Assembly: GCA_018268775.1 (NCBI GenBank)
Contig: JAFDVV010000004.1
Span: 1-61,132 of the forward strand
DNA: 61,132 bases
Source of the DNA: Acidobacteriota bacterium
GTDB taxonomy: Bacteria; Acidobacteriota; Terriglobia; Terriglobales; Acidobacteriaceae
Direction of reading: 5' to 3'
The position numbers and the translations under genes were made by a program. Numbering within the stretch: the first letter of the stretch is position 1; each line of letters begins with the position of its first letter. Positions 50,851 through 60,700 of the stretch are shown in pieces. The notes under the pieces are model-generated. The model had not been told where the DNA came from. It made no database searches and saw only the letters and a list, made by a program, of their open reading frames with translations.

Positions 50851-52941
50851 ATGACGCGCAGGCTCATTCTTTGCTTGGCTTCACTCATGTTTCTGGTGCC
50901 TCAGGCCGGACTGGGACAGAACTTTACGATTGCGCAGGCGCTGAGCGCGCCGTTCGCCTCCGATCTGACCCCTGGCCCCAAACCCGGCACGCTGGCCTGG
51001 ATGGAGGACGAGCAGGGCAATCGCAACCTGTGGATCGGGACACGCAACGCAGCGGGCAAATACGAGGTCCAGCGGCTCACTGCCAATAACTCAGATGACG
51101 GGCAGGAGATGTACGACATCGCATGGACGCCGGATGGTTCGCATATTGTGTATGTGCGCGGCGGCGATTCGGAGTTTCCCGGCATGCCTGACCCTAACCC
51201 CGAGCATCTCGCCGGAGGTGTCTCGCAGAACATTCTGATCGTCGCAGCAACCGGTGGAGAGTCGCGCAAGCTGGGAGAAGGCTACTCGCCTGCCGTATCA
51301 CCAAAGGGCGACCAGATCGCATTTCTATCGCATGGCCAGGTATGGTCAGCCGGACTTGCCCCCGACGCGCCAAAGGCCCAATTGATGTTTCACGCGCGCG
51401 GCGAGACCACCTCAATCACATGGTCTCCCGACGGGCGCGCGCTTGCCTTTGTCAGCGACCGAGGGGACCACGGCTTTATCGGCGTGTACGACGTAGCATC
51501 GAAGAGTCTGCAATATCTCGAGCCAAGCACCGCGAAAGACAGCGACCCTGCGTGGTCGCCGGACAGCAGACAGATCGCGTTTATTCGCGTCCCGGGACGG
51601 CCCAAGGGCTCACCCTTCAATCGCAGAACGGCACCGCCCTGGTCTATTCACGTCGCCGATGTCTTCACAGGGCAGGGCAAAGCAGTCTGGACTGCTGCGG
51701 AAGGCAGGGGCAGCGCATTTCACGAGAGCCCTGGCGCGCAGTTGCTGTGGAGCACGGACGGCTTTCTGGTCTTTCCATGGGAGGAAACAGGCTGGCTACA
51801 CCTCTACTCCGTTGCAACTACAGGGGGTAAAGCGCAACTGCTGACACCGGGAGAATTTGAAGTGGAAGACATGCGCCTTACACGCAATGGGCGCGAAGTT
51901 CTCTTCGCCTCGAACCAGTACGACATCGACCGCAGGCATCTGTGGCGAGTGCCTGCGTCGGGCAATGCACGACCAAAGCCATTGACCCGCGGCATCGGTA
52001 TTGAGGTCTCTCCTGTCGATGACGGCGAAACGACGGTGATGCTTCGTTCCGACACGCATACACCCCTGCGCCCCGCCGCGCTTTCAGCAAGCGGCAAGAT
52101 AGACGATCTCGCCCCAGCCCTTGTTCCCGCCGACTATCCCGGGGCTAAATTTGCTACCCCGATGCAGGTTCTGTTCCGTGCTGCCGACGGACTCGAACTC
52201 CATGGTCAACTTTTTCTGCCTGCGAATGCAGGCAACGGCAACCGGCATCCGGCCGCTGTCTTCTTTCACGGCGGGTCGCGGCGGCAGATGCTGCTTGGCT
52301 TCCACAACATGGGCTACTACTCGAACGCCTATGCGATGAACCAGTACCTCGCGAGCCAGGGATACATCGTTCTATCGGTCAACTACCGAAGTGGCATCGG
52401 CTATGGACTCGACTTCCGCGAGGCCGAGCACTATGGCCGCGACGGCGCAAGCGAGTACAACGACATCCTCGGCGCGGGACAGTACTTGCGTGGCCGGGCT
52501 GATGTAGACCCGGCGCGCATTGGCGTATGGGGAGGAAGCTACGGCGGCTTCATGACCGCGCTTGCTCTTGCGCGATCGTCGGACATCTTCGCCGCAGGCG
52601 TCGACATGCACGGCGTCCACCAGTGGCTGCCCTCGCACGACCCCGAGGTCGATGCACAAACATTGAAGACGGCCTGGGAGTCCTCGCCGATGGCCTACAT
52701 ATCGACGTGGCGATCGCCCGTGCTGCTGATTCAGGGCGACGACGACCGCAACGTTCCTTTCTCGCAGACAGTATCGCTTGCGCGCGAGCTGACGAAGCAT
52801 GGCGTCGAGTACGAACAACTCGTCTTCCCCGACGAGATTCACGGCTTCCTGCTGCATCGTTCGTGGCTGGCGGCTTATACCGCGGAGGCCGACTTCTTCC
52901 GCCGCCATCTACTGACACCCTCTAAGGAGCAAAAACCTTGA
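50851..52941 (+). CDS. Exported S9-family prolyl oligopeptidase/acylaminoacyl peptidase
   Basis: A 696-aa serine peptidase with signal peptide MTRRLILCLASLMFLVPQAG. An N-terminal beta-propeller of WD40-like PD40 repeats (YDIAWTPDGSHIVYV, TSITWSPDGRALAFV, DPAWSPDSRQIAFI) precedes an alpha/beta hydrolase. The nucleophile is Ser563 in GVWGGSYGGFM; the acid is in IQGDDDRNVPF and the His in DEIHGFLLHRS. It probably removes dipeptides or acylated residues from peptides in the periplasm. GAGG precedes ATG 50851. Its stop overlaps the start of the D-aminoacylase gene. Confidence 0.93.
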   Translation: MTRRLILCLASLMFLVPQAGLGQNFTIAQALSAPFASDLTPGPKPGTLAWMEDEQGNRNLWIGTRNAAGKYEVQRLTANNSDDGQEMYDIAWTPDGSHIVYVRGGDSEFPGMPDPNPEHLAGGVSQNILIVAATGGESRKLGEGYSPAVSPKGDQIAFLSHGQVWSAGLAPDAPKAQLMFHARGETTSITWSPDGRALAFVSDRGDHGFIGVYDVASKSLQYLEPSTAKDSDPAWSPDSRQIAFIRVPGRPKGSPFNRRTAPPWSIHVADVFTGQGKAVWTAAEGRGSAFHESPGAQLLWSTDGFLVFPWEETGWLHLYSVATTGGKAQLLTPGEFEVEDMRLTRNGREVLFASNQYDIDRRHLWRVPASGNARPKPLTRGIGIEVSPVDDGETTVMLRSDTHTPLRPAALSASGKIDDLAPALVPADYPGAKFATPMQVLFRAADGLELHGQLFLPANAGNGNRHPAAVFFHGGSRRQMLLGFHNMGYYSNAYAMNQYLASQGYIVLSVNYRSGIGYGLDFREAEHYGRDGASEYNDILGAGQYLRGRADVDPARIGVWGGSYGGFMTALALARSSDIFAAGVDMHGVHQWLPSHDPEVDAQTLKTAWESSPMAYISTWRSPVLLIQGDDDRNVPFSQTVSLARELTKHGVEYEQLVFPDEIHGFLLHRSWLAAYTAEADFFRRHLLTPSKEQKP

Positions 52942-54476
52942 TACGTCTCCGACTTCTCGCTGCCACAGCACTTCTGCTTCTTCCTTTGCCATGTGCGGCC
53001 GCGCAGGAGCTTGACCTGTTGATCCGCGGAGGCTCTGTCGTCGACGGCACAGGCTCGCCTGCGAAGGCAGCCGACGTAGGTATAGCCGGTGACCGCATCG
53101 TTCTTGTCGGCAGCAGTGCGGGCCGTCATGCAAAGCGCGTCATCGATGCGACCGGGCTCGTTGTCACTCCGGGGTTCATCGATCCGCACACGCACACCGC
53201 AGGCGACCTTAGCGACCCCAAACGAAGCCGCAACGACGCCTATCTGATGCAGGGTGTAACGACCGTCGTCACAGGAAACGACGGCGACAGCCCACGAGAT
53301 ATCGGCGCGACGCTCGACAAGTGGAAGCGCCAGGGCATCGGAACCAATGCGGCGCTCTTTATCGGCCAGGGTACGGTCCGCGGCCAGGTGATGAAGATGT
53401 CAGACAGCAAGCCGACCGCCGAACAGATGGAGCAGATGGAGCATCTTGTCGACACGGCGATGCAGCAGGGAGCGATCGGCATCTCCACTGGCCTGTACTA
53501 TGCGCCGGGAAGCTACTCGACCACCGAAGAGGTTATTGAGCTTGCGAAGATCGCAGCGGCGCGCGGCGGCATCTACGACACACACATGCGCGACGAGAGC
53601 TCGTACAACATTGGCCTGCAAGCGGCTGTGCGCGAGACGATCCACATTGGGCAGGAGGCACATCTTCCCGTGATGATCTCGCACATCAAGGCACTGGGAG
53701 TCGATGTCTGGGGACAGAGCGCAGACGTAATTCGCATCATCGACAACGCCCGGCAGCAGGGCGTAGACATCACCGCAAGCCAGTACCCCTACACCGCCTC
53801 CGGAACCAGCGTTACAGCATCGCTGGTACCGCGATGGGCCGAGGCCGATGGCGCGCTCCAGAAGAACATCGCCGATCCCGCCGTTCAGGCGCGCCTGGTG
53901 AGCGAGATGACCCGAAACCTTGAGCGGCGCGGCGGAGCGGACTCCCTGCTGATGACCGACTCCAAGGACAAGAGCATCGTCGGCAAAACGCTGGCCCAGA
54001 TTGCGAAGGAACGTGGCGAGTCTCCCATCGATGCCGCTATCGAGATCATTAAGGCAGGCGGATCGGGTGTGGCCTCATTCAATATGAAGGAGAGCGACAT
54101 CGACGCCTTCATGCGTCAACCCTGGGTGATGACATGCTCCGACGGCTCCGAAGGGCATCCCCGCAAATATGGCACGTTCCCGCGCAAATTCCACGAGTAC
54201 GTCTACACCCGGCACGTCATCTCGCTTGAAGCGGCCGTGCGGTCGAGCACGTCGCTGCCCGCGCAGACGCTGCGCCTCAAAGAGCGCGGCCTGCTGAAAG
54301 ACGGATACTTCGCCGACGTGTTGGTCTTCGATCCCAAGACCTTCGTGGACCAGTCAACCTATCAGTCGCCTCGCGTGCTCGCCACCGGCGTGCGCTATTT
54401 GACGGTCAACGGCGAACTCGCTGTCGATCAAGGCTCATTGACAGCGAAGCTCGCAGGGCGTCCGCTGACCCACTGA
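52938..54476 (+). CDS. Exported N-acyl-D-amino-acid deacylase (D-aminoacylase family)
   Basis: A 512-aa amidohydrolase with signal peptide (cleavage near PCAAAQE). Motifs are LLIRGGSVVDGTGSP, metal ligands in GFIDPHTHT, ISTGLYYAPGSYST, YDTHMRDES, VMISHIKALG and MTCSDGSEGHPR, in the order found in D-aminoacylases. It would release D-amino acids from N-acyl or dipeptide derivatives. The start is TTG 52938, overlapping the peptidase stop as TTGA, with AAGGAG 8 nt upstream, so the two genes are coupled. It converges with an amidase gene. Confidence 0.9.
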   Translation: MIRLRLLAATALLLLPLPCAAAQELDLLIRGGSVVDGTGSPAKAADVGIAGDRIVLVGSSAGRHAKRVIDATGLVVTPGFIDPHTHTAGDLSDPKRSRNDAYLMQGVTTVVTGNDGDSPRDIGATLDKWKRQGIGTNAALFIGQGTVRGQVMKMSDSKPTAEQMEQMEHLVDTAMQQGAIGISTGLYYAPGSYSTTEEVIELAKIAAARGGIYDTHMRDESSYNIGLQAAVRETIHIGQEAHLPVMISHIKALGVDVWGQSADVIRIIDNARQQGVDITASQYPYTASGTSVTASLVPRWAEADGALQKNIADPAVQARLVSEMTRNLERRGGADSLLMTDSKDKSIVGKTLAQIAKERGESPIDAAIEIIKAGGSGVASFNMKESDIDAFMRQPWVMTCSDGSEGHPRKYGTFPRKFHEYVYTRHVISLEAAVRSSTSLPAQTLRLKERGLLKDGYFADVLVFDPKTFVDQSTYQSPRVLATGVRYLTVNGELAVDQGSLTAKLAGRPLTH

Positions 54477-54477
54477 T

Positions 54478-56124
54478 CTAATTTGACGAGGCGACCAGCT
54501 TCGGCAGGCGGCGGTTGTGCGTCGCCTGCTGATAGGCGTAGGCATACCCAATCAGATCGCCATCGCGCCACCGCCGTCCCGAGATCTCAAGCCCGAACGG
54601 AAGGCCGTTCGCGTAAAAACCGCCCGGCACCGACACGGCGGGGACTCCAATGCGATTGACCCAACCTGTCTCGCTGTAAGGGCCAGCCTTCGATGCCCCT
54701 GGCAGCGTCTCGTCATACGTGGGAATCTGCAACGCCGGATAGACGAAGCCGTCGAGCCGCCACTTCTTCAGCGTCTCTTCATAGATAGCCAGGGCCTCAC
54801 GTTGCGGCCCGTAGTAGTTCTTTTCGCGGTCGGGATCAGTCTCGATCTCGCGCTGCTTCATCGCACTGCCTGCGTCCTGCCCCGGGCGTATGCCGCCAAC
54901 CATGAATGCGGGGAACTCTTCGCCCGTCGCAGCCTCATACTCCGCTACAGAGTGATAAGTGGATGGCCCAAAGTCGCGCAGAAAATGGTCTACGCCTTCA
55001 CGCCGGTAGGGGCGTGTGGCCATGCGCCGCGCGGCGATGAAGAAGCTCTCCGGCAAGATCTTTTTGTCGATGATGACCGTTGCTCCGGCTGTGCGCATCT
55101 GCTCGATTGCCTTCATCAGCGCGGCGCGCGTCTCCGGCACCACTGCGCCTGCCAGCGGCGGAGCATCGGGCCCGCTGCCATAGACAGACGGAGAGCCTTC
55201 GAGGATGAACCACGGCACTGCAAAGCGTTTGCCTTTCAGCGCTCCTGCTTTGAGATATCTCGTGTACGGCCCTGCTTCAGTCTTCGCCGCCGATCCCTTC
55301 GTCCAGACATCGAGCGGGTCCTCGGCCTGCATGACCTCAAGGGCGATCGCTGCACTCGTCACATCGCGCGCAAGTGGCCCCGTGTTGTCGCGCAGCCAGT
55401 CAAGCGGATGAATCCCGGCGATGCTCGTCAGTCCCCGCGTCGGCAGTATTCCCACCAGACTGTTGTTCGCGGCAGGCTGGCGGATAGAGTTCGCAGTATC
55501 GGTTCCCGTACCTAACACAGCAAAGTTTGCAGCAACTGCCGTGGCCGTACCCCCCGACGACCCTCCGGGAGAGAAGCGCACATCGTACGCATCGCCCGTG
55601 CGTCCACCGGCAGTGCTGATATTGGTGTCGCTTGCGGCAAAGTCCGGCATGTTCGTCTGCCCCAGCAGAATTGCCCCGGCCGCGCGCAGACGGTCAACCA
55701 CAAGCGCATCGCGCGGCGAGATCAGCGCCTTGCCCTCGATGGTGTAACCCTTCCAGCCAGCGCTGGTAAGCCAGCCCTTTACGCTGGTGTTGGCCTTGAT
55801 GACAATCGGCACGCCCCACAGCAGGCCATGCCTCGCTGAAGCAGGTGTGGCATCTTCCTCCGCTGCCTTCGCCAGCGCACCTTTGGCGTCGATGTAGAGC
55901 ATCGCGCGATATGTTCCGTCATAGCGCGACATACGGTCGAGATACCACTGCGTGACCTGCGCGACCGTATAGCGATGCCGCGCATACAGCTTGTGCAACC
56001 CAGGGACTGTAACCTCCATCAGATCCCTATCGATAGCAGATACACCCTTCGACGAAACGGATGCCTGTGGCAGAGCTGTTGCAGTTACGAGAAGGAGTAC
56101 ACCGACAAGCCGGAAAGACCTCAT
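54478..56124 (-). CDS. Exported amidase (amidase signature family)
   Basis: A 548-aa hydrolase with signal peptide MRSFRLVGVLLLVTATALPQ and the Ser-Ser-Lys triad of the amidase signature: K110 in PIVIKANTS, the serine pair 189-190 in PGGSSGGTAT and S213 in TDTANSIRQPAAN (usual form GTDTGGS). The C-terminus has VPAVSVPGGF and GLPFGLEISG. It hydrolyses an amide bond; the substrate is unknown. It is convergent with the D-aminoacylase (1-nt gap between stops), forming a peptide-processing cluster. Confidence 0.92.
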   Translation of the reverse strand: MRSFRLVGVLLLVTATALPQASVSSKGVSAIDRDLMEVTVPGLHKLYARHRYTVAQVTQWYLDRMSRYDGTYRAMLYIDAKGALAKAAEEDATPASARHGLLWGVPIVIKANTSVKGWLTSAGWKGYTIEGKALISPRDALVVDRLRAAGAILLGQTNMPDFAASDTNISTAGGRTGDAYDVRFSPGGSSGGTATAVAANFAVLGTGTDTANSIRQPAANNSLVGILPTRGLTSIAGIHPLDWLRDNTGPLARDVTSAAIALEVMQAEDPLDVWTKGSAAKTEAGPYTRYLKAGALKGKRFAVPWFILEGSPSVYGSGPDAPPLAGAVVPETRAALMKAIEQMRTAGATVIIDKKILPESFFIAARRMATRPYRREGVDHFLRDFGPSTYHSVAEYEAATGEEFPAFMVGGIRPGQDAGSAMKQREIETDPDREKNYYGPQREALAIYEETLKKWRLDGFVYPALQIPTYDETLPGASKAGPYSETGWVNRIGVPAVSVPGGFYANGLPFGLEISGRRWRDGDLIGYAYAYQQATHNRRLPKLVASSN

Positions 56125-56203
56125 GAGATCACCCTCGAATGAAGGAACCTGGTGCGACGACTACGAGCCTACCAAGAACTCCTGCGAACGCACATTGCAT
56201 CAT

Positions 56204-56353
56204 GAAGCGGGTCTGCGCGTTCCGCACGATGTCTCGGTCGTCGGCTTCGTAGCCTGGGACCAACCACCCATCATCACATCAATGGCTACCTCCATGACTG
56301 AACCCAAGCATCTGAAATTCAGTGCATTTTTCGGCAACCGGAAGGCACGATAA
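56204..56353 (+). pseudogene. Remnant of a LacI-family regulator
   Basis: An in-frame stretch EAGLRVPHDVSVVGFVAWDQ then PPIITSMATSM resembles the segment GLRVPEDVSVVGFD...PPLTTV near the end of LacI-family proteins. No helix-turn-helix or N-terminal half precedes it in the 80 nt back to the amidase start. It ends in TAA 56353 after a short unrelated tail. Most likely the fossil of a deleted repressor gene. Confidence 0.5.
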
Positions 56354-56397
56354 ACTCGAGTGGCGGTTCGTCTCAAACTCTCTATGGCGGCTTCCAG

Positions 56398-57717
56398 ATG
56401 AAAGCCCGTCCGGAACACCAGATAACGCGGCGCGGCGCTACCCGATTGATTGCCGAAACGCTGCTCTCCGGCATTGCCCTGCCCTCGCTCACTAGCCGCA
56501 CTGTCTTGGCCGAACCGCGGCCGGCCGCTCTCAATGCCGCTGACACTGTCTTTCTCGACGAGATGGAGCGCCAGGCTTGTCTCTACTTTTACGAGCAGGC
56601 TGATCCCTCCACGGGTCAGGTACTCGACCGCGCAAACAACCGGACTGCCAACGGTCAGATCGATTCCCGGTTCGTCTCCAGCATCGCCGCCACAGGCTTC
56701 GGACTCACTGCACTCTGCATCGCCGATAGAAGGCGTTACCTTCCGGCCGACCGCATTCGCAGGCGTGTGCTCGCCACACTCCAGTTTCACCTCAGACCCA
56801 TGCCAACAGAGCGTGGCTTCTACTACCACTTCAACGATGTGAAGACTGGGTTGCCTCTACTCAATATCGAGGTGTCGCCCATCGACACCGCCATTCTTCT
56901 GTGCGGCATCCTTACCTGCAGAGCGCATTTCAAAGATTCGAAGATCACCGACCTCGCCACACAGATCTATGCCCGCATCGACTGGCCATGGATGCTTAAT
57001 GGCGGCAAGACATTTGCGATGGGCTGGCTGCCAGCCACGGGATTTCTTACTCCGCGCTGGGACCACTATGCAGAGATGATGATGCTGTATCTTCTGGCCA
57101 TCGGCTCGCCAACTCACCCCATCGATCCATCGTGCTGGCGCAGCTTTTCACGGCCACGCGTACGTTTTGAAGGGTTCAACTTCATCACCGGACACGATCC
57201 CCTGTTCATTCATCTCTACTCTCATGCCTGGTTTGATTTCTTTCGCAAGCGCGATGCCTTCGCCGACTATTTCAGTAATTCGGTTACGGCAGTTCGTGCT
57301 CACAAGGCCTTTTGCCTTGGCCTCAATCGTGGATACACCGAAGACTACTGGGGCCTCACCGCATCCGATTGGATGCACGGCTACACCGCCTGGGGAGGAC
57401 CGCCCTCGATGGGCCCTATCGACGGCTCGGTCGTTCCGTGTGCCACCGCCGGCTCGCTTCCTTTTCTTACGCGAGATTGCCTGCGGGTCCTGCGTTCGCT
57501 CAAAGACAAGTACGGAGAGTATGCGTGGGGCCGTTATGGCCCTTGCGACGCGCTTCACCCAAACGTCTCCTGGTACGACGCAGACGTTCTTGGAATCGAC
57601 CTTGGCATCAGCCTGTTGATGGCCGAAAACCTGCGCACGGGATTTGTCTGGAAGACGTTCATGCAGAACCCCGAGACGATGAACGCCATGAAGCTTGCGG
57701 GCTTCCATAGCTATTGA
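56398..57717 (+). CDS. Exported glucoamylase-fold protein (PF10091/GH144-like)
   Basis: A 439-aa (alpha/alpha)6-barrel-type protein with a twin-arginine-like N-terminus (ITRRGATRLIAETLLSGIAL). Motifs of the glycoamylase domain are ACLYFYEQADPSTGQVLDRA, SIAATGFGLTALCIADRRRY, RGFYYHFND, EVSPIDTAILLCGIL, NRGYTEDYWGLTASD and DGSVVPCATAGSLPF. Members include endo-beta-1,2-glucanases (GH144), and the middle domain of cyclic beta-1,2-glucan synthases is related. It is convergent with, and 14 nt from, a glucan-synthase-like gene, which fits a beta-1,2-glucan role. Substrate not proven. Confidence 0.85.
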   Translation: MKARPEHQITRRGATRLIAETLLSGIALPSLTSRTVLAEPRPAALNAADTVFLDEMERQACLYFYEQADPSTGQVLDRANNRTANGQIDSRFVSSIAATGFGLTALCIADRRRYLPADRIRRRVLATLQFHLRPMPTERGFYYHFNDVKTGLPLLNIEVSPIDTAILLCGILTCRAHFKDSKITDLATQIYARIDWPWMLNGGKTFAMGWLPATGFLTPRWDHYAEMMMLYLLAIGSPTHPIDPSCWRSFSRPRVRFEGFNFITGHDPLFIHLYSHAWFDFFRKRDAFADYFSNSVTAVRAHKAFCLGLNRGYTEDYWGLTASDWMHGYTAWGGPPSMGPIDGSVVPCATAGSLPFLTRDCLRVLRSLKDKYGEYAWGRYGPCDALHPNVSWYDADVLGIDLGISLLMAENLRTGFVWKTFMQNPETMNAMKLAGFHSY

Positions 57718-57731
57718 TGGGGTTCCAGGAA

Positions 57732-60700
57732 CTACACGACGTTCGCTTGTGCTGGCCCAGCGCCCATAGCCTTGTGTGAAACCGTCACCTCTTCGAGAGC
57801 AACAAGCGATTGTTGACTCAGCGGCTTCTCGTGCAGCAGCAGTTCCGTCGCACGAACGATCGCATTGGCGTGGAACCAGCGCTGGAAGCAACTCTCACGC
57901 AACAGGTTTGCCAGTGCAAGCAGGCTCATTCCCTGATGATGCGCCATCCACGACCGCACAATACGCGGCTCACGGCTCTCCGTATAATCGGCAGCTTCGT
58001 ACAGGCCATAGTCTCCACTCCACCCCATCGCTACCATACTGCGCAGGTTATCGATCGCCGCGTCGCGCAGCAAGGGCAACGACAGGAACGTCGAGTACGG
58101 CGATATGACAGGCCCATCTTCAGCGCCATACTTCAAAGCCAGCTTTGGGATGCCCCAGGCATGGTAGCCGTAACGTCCAGCGGCGTCTGTCTTTGCAAAA
58201 CCCGACTCCGAGATTCCCCATGGAATGCGTCTTACATGATTGCGTTGAATCCGCACCGCCGACTCAAGCGATCTCGTAATCAGAGTATTTGGGTACATAC
58301 GCATCCATAGCGCGGGCATCATGTACTCGAACATCGTGCCCGTCCATGAGACCAGACACGCGCGTCCCTTCACCAGCACATGCGACCGGTCCAAGCGAAA
58401 CCACGACTCCTGGTCGATATCGCCCTTCGCCACTGCAAGAAAGGACGCCATGCGCGCCTCAGAAGCCAGCAGGTCGTAGCATGCGTCATATAGCTCGCCA
58501 GTTACACCGTCATAACCGATGGAAAGCAGCTTGCGCGATTCGACCAACAGAAAACCATACCGCATCTCGGCGGCATAACGGAATGCACGCGCAGCAACGT
58601 CCTTGACATCCACCACCAGTTTCGACAGCCGCACTCGTGTAGTGGGGAGCAAGGACCGAAGCTCCGCCGCCAGCGTCGCATGTCTTGGGTCGCCTGCTTG
58701 TGCGCCGCTTAACTCCGTAAGTCTGCGATCCAGCTCTTCGACAAACCCGACCGCTTCATTCAGAATCGGAATCTTATGGATCGCCGCCATCGCATTGTGT
58801 ACTAACAGCACGCTGAACCGCGGCAACAACCATGGAGCGTACGCTTCAAGAAACACTTGGAAGCTAACTCGAATACGCTGGCGCTCATCGTCCACCCAGT
58901 TGTCCGCTCCCAGTCTTTTTACGTCGGCAATCTGTCTGTTCAGGGCTTCCTCACGCACAAGCGGCTGCTTCAAGAGCTCCTCCGCGCCCGCATGCAGCGA
59001 GTAGAACGACGCTGCAAGATTGCCGCTGTCCACTGCGGAGACGATCTTCGGCGCGATCGCCTCCAACCGCTCAATGTCGTACCAGTTGTAGATGTGACCG
59101 TTTCGCTTCTCCAAGCGGTCATAGGTGTTCAGAGTTCCAACCGTAGCAGCGGTAAATTCATCCACATTGATAAACCCAAACTCGCACGCCGCCTGACGCG
59201 CATTCAAAAGCATGCCGAGGTTCGTGGGCGACAGTTTTCTCACCTGCAGCTTGTCGTGCTCTTCCACGTTGTCGGGAATCAACCAGTGGTTCTGCGGCCC
59301 GCCAAACTCCGCAAAATACCGCCACACGAGCAGTGCCTGACGCTCGAGGAATTCCCTGTCCGGCATCTTCAACGGCCCTTCTTCAGCGCGCGGAGGTGAG
59401 TTGAGCCACGAGATCACAGCGGGCGCCAATGCCCACAAAATCAGCACAGGAACCGCGGCTAACAACGCCTGCGGTCGCGCCAGGCTCAGGCCGATGGCGA
59501 TGGCCAAAGCGATAACGGGCGACAGCTTCAGATAAGTATCCAGCGACCCGCGAGTTCCGCCTGCCTCCGACTGCGCCGCCGTCTCCCAGTCCAACAGGTT
59601 GCGGCCAGACAGATACGTGCGATTGAGAGAGCGCATGATCGCATCCAGCGAAAGCAACATGTGATGCGGTAGGAAGATCAGGTTCAGCAATGCAATGCCG
59701 AGCGAGGAGAATAGCGTCGAAAACGCTTCTCGCACCGAAACCAGACTTCTGCTCACAAGCGCACGAACCAAATTGAAGCCTAGTTGAATCATTCCCGGCA
59801 GCAACACAAGAACGAGCACCGTCACCGTCCAGTACAGTGCACCGCCGGGGAGGAAGAACCACCCGAGAACGAACAGCAGGAACGTAACGGGTTCGATCAG
59901 ACTGCGGCGTAGGTTGTCGAGAATCTTCCAGCGAGAGATCGTGTTGATCGGGTTCGGCCCAACGCGGCCAAACTCATCGGGCACCGTACTGAATAGCCAT
60001 CGCAAGATCTGCCAGTCGCCGCGCAACCAGCGGTGCTTGCGTCGCGTGTGGGCGGAGTAATGCGACGGATAGTCATCGATCACCTCTATGTCTGAAACTA
60101 GTCCCGCTCGCGCATACGCGCCTTCAATCAAATCGTGCGACAGAAGCGCGTTTCTAGGAAACCTGTGATTCAAAACATGATGAAATGCGTTGAGATCGTA
60201 GATGCCCTTGCCGGTGAATATGCCTTCGCCAAACAGGTCCTGGTACGCATCCGACACAGCGCGGGCATAGACGTCGAACCCCGTCTCGCCTGAATACAGC
60301 GCAGCCATTCTTGAGCGCGACGCCGACGATACGCTTACCCCGACACGGGGTTGCAGAATACCGTACCCCGCAGTCACGATGCGTAAACGTGGATGGATAA
60401 TGGCGCGGTTAAGCGGATGCGACATCGTCCCCACCATCCGTGCCGCCGTGCCACGGGGAAGCTGCGTGTCCGAGTCGAGCGTGATGATGTAGCAAACCCG
60501 TTCCAGCACACCGAGCGGCCCCACCTTTCGCGGGAAGCTGTCCCACTCGCCAAGCAGGAGCTTATTCAGGTCGAGGAGTTTGCCACGCTTGCGTTCCCAT
60601 CCCATCCACACGCCTTGCCTCGCGTTGAAGACGCGATGCCTGTGCAGCAGCAAAAACGACCCGCCTTGATGCTCCGCATATTTCACATTCAGCGCATCAG

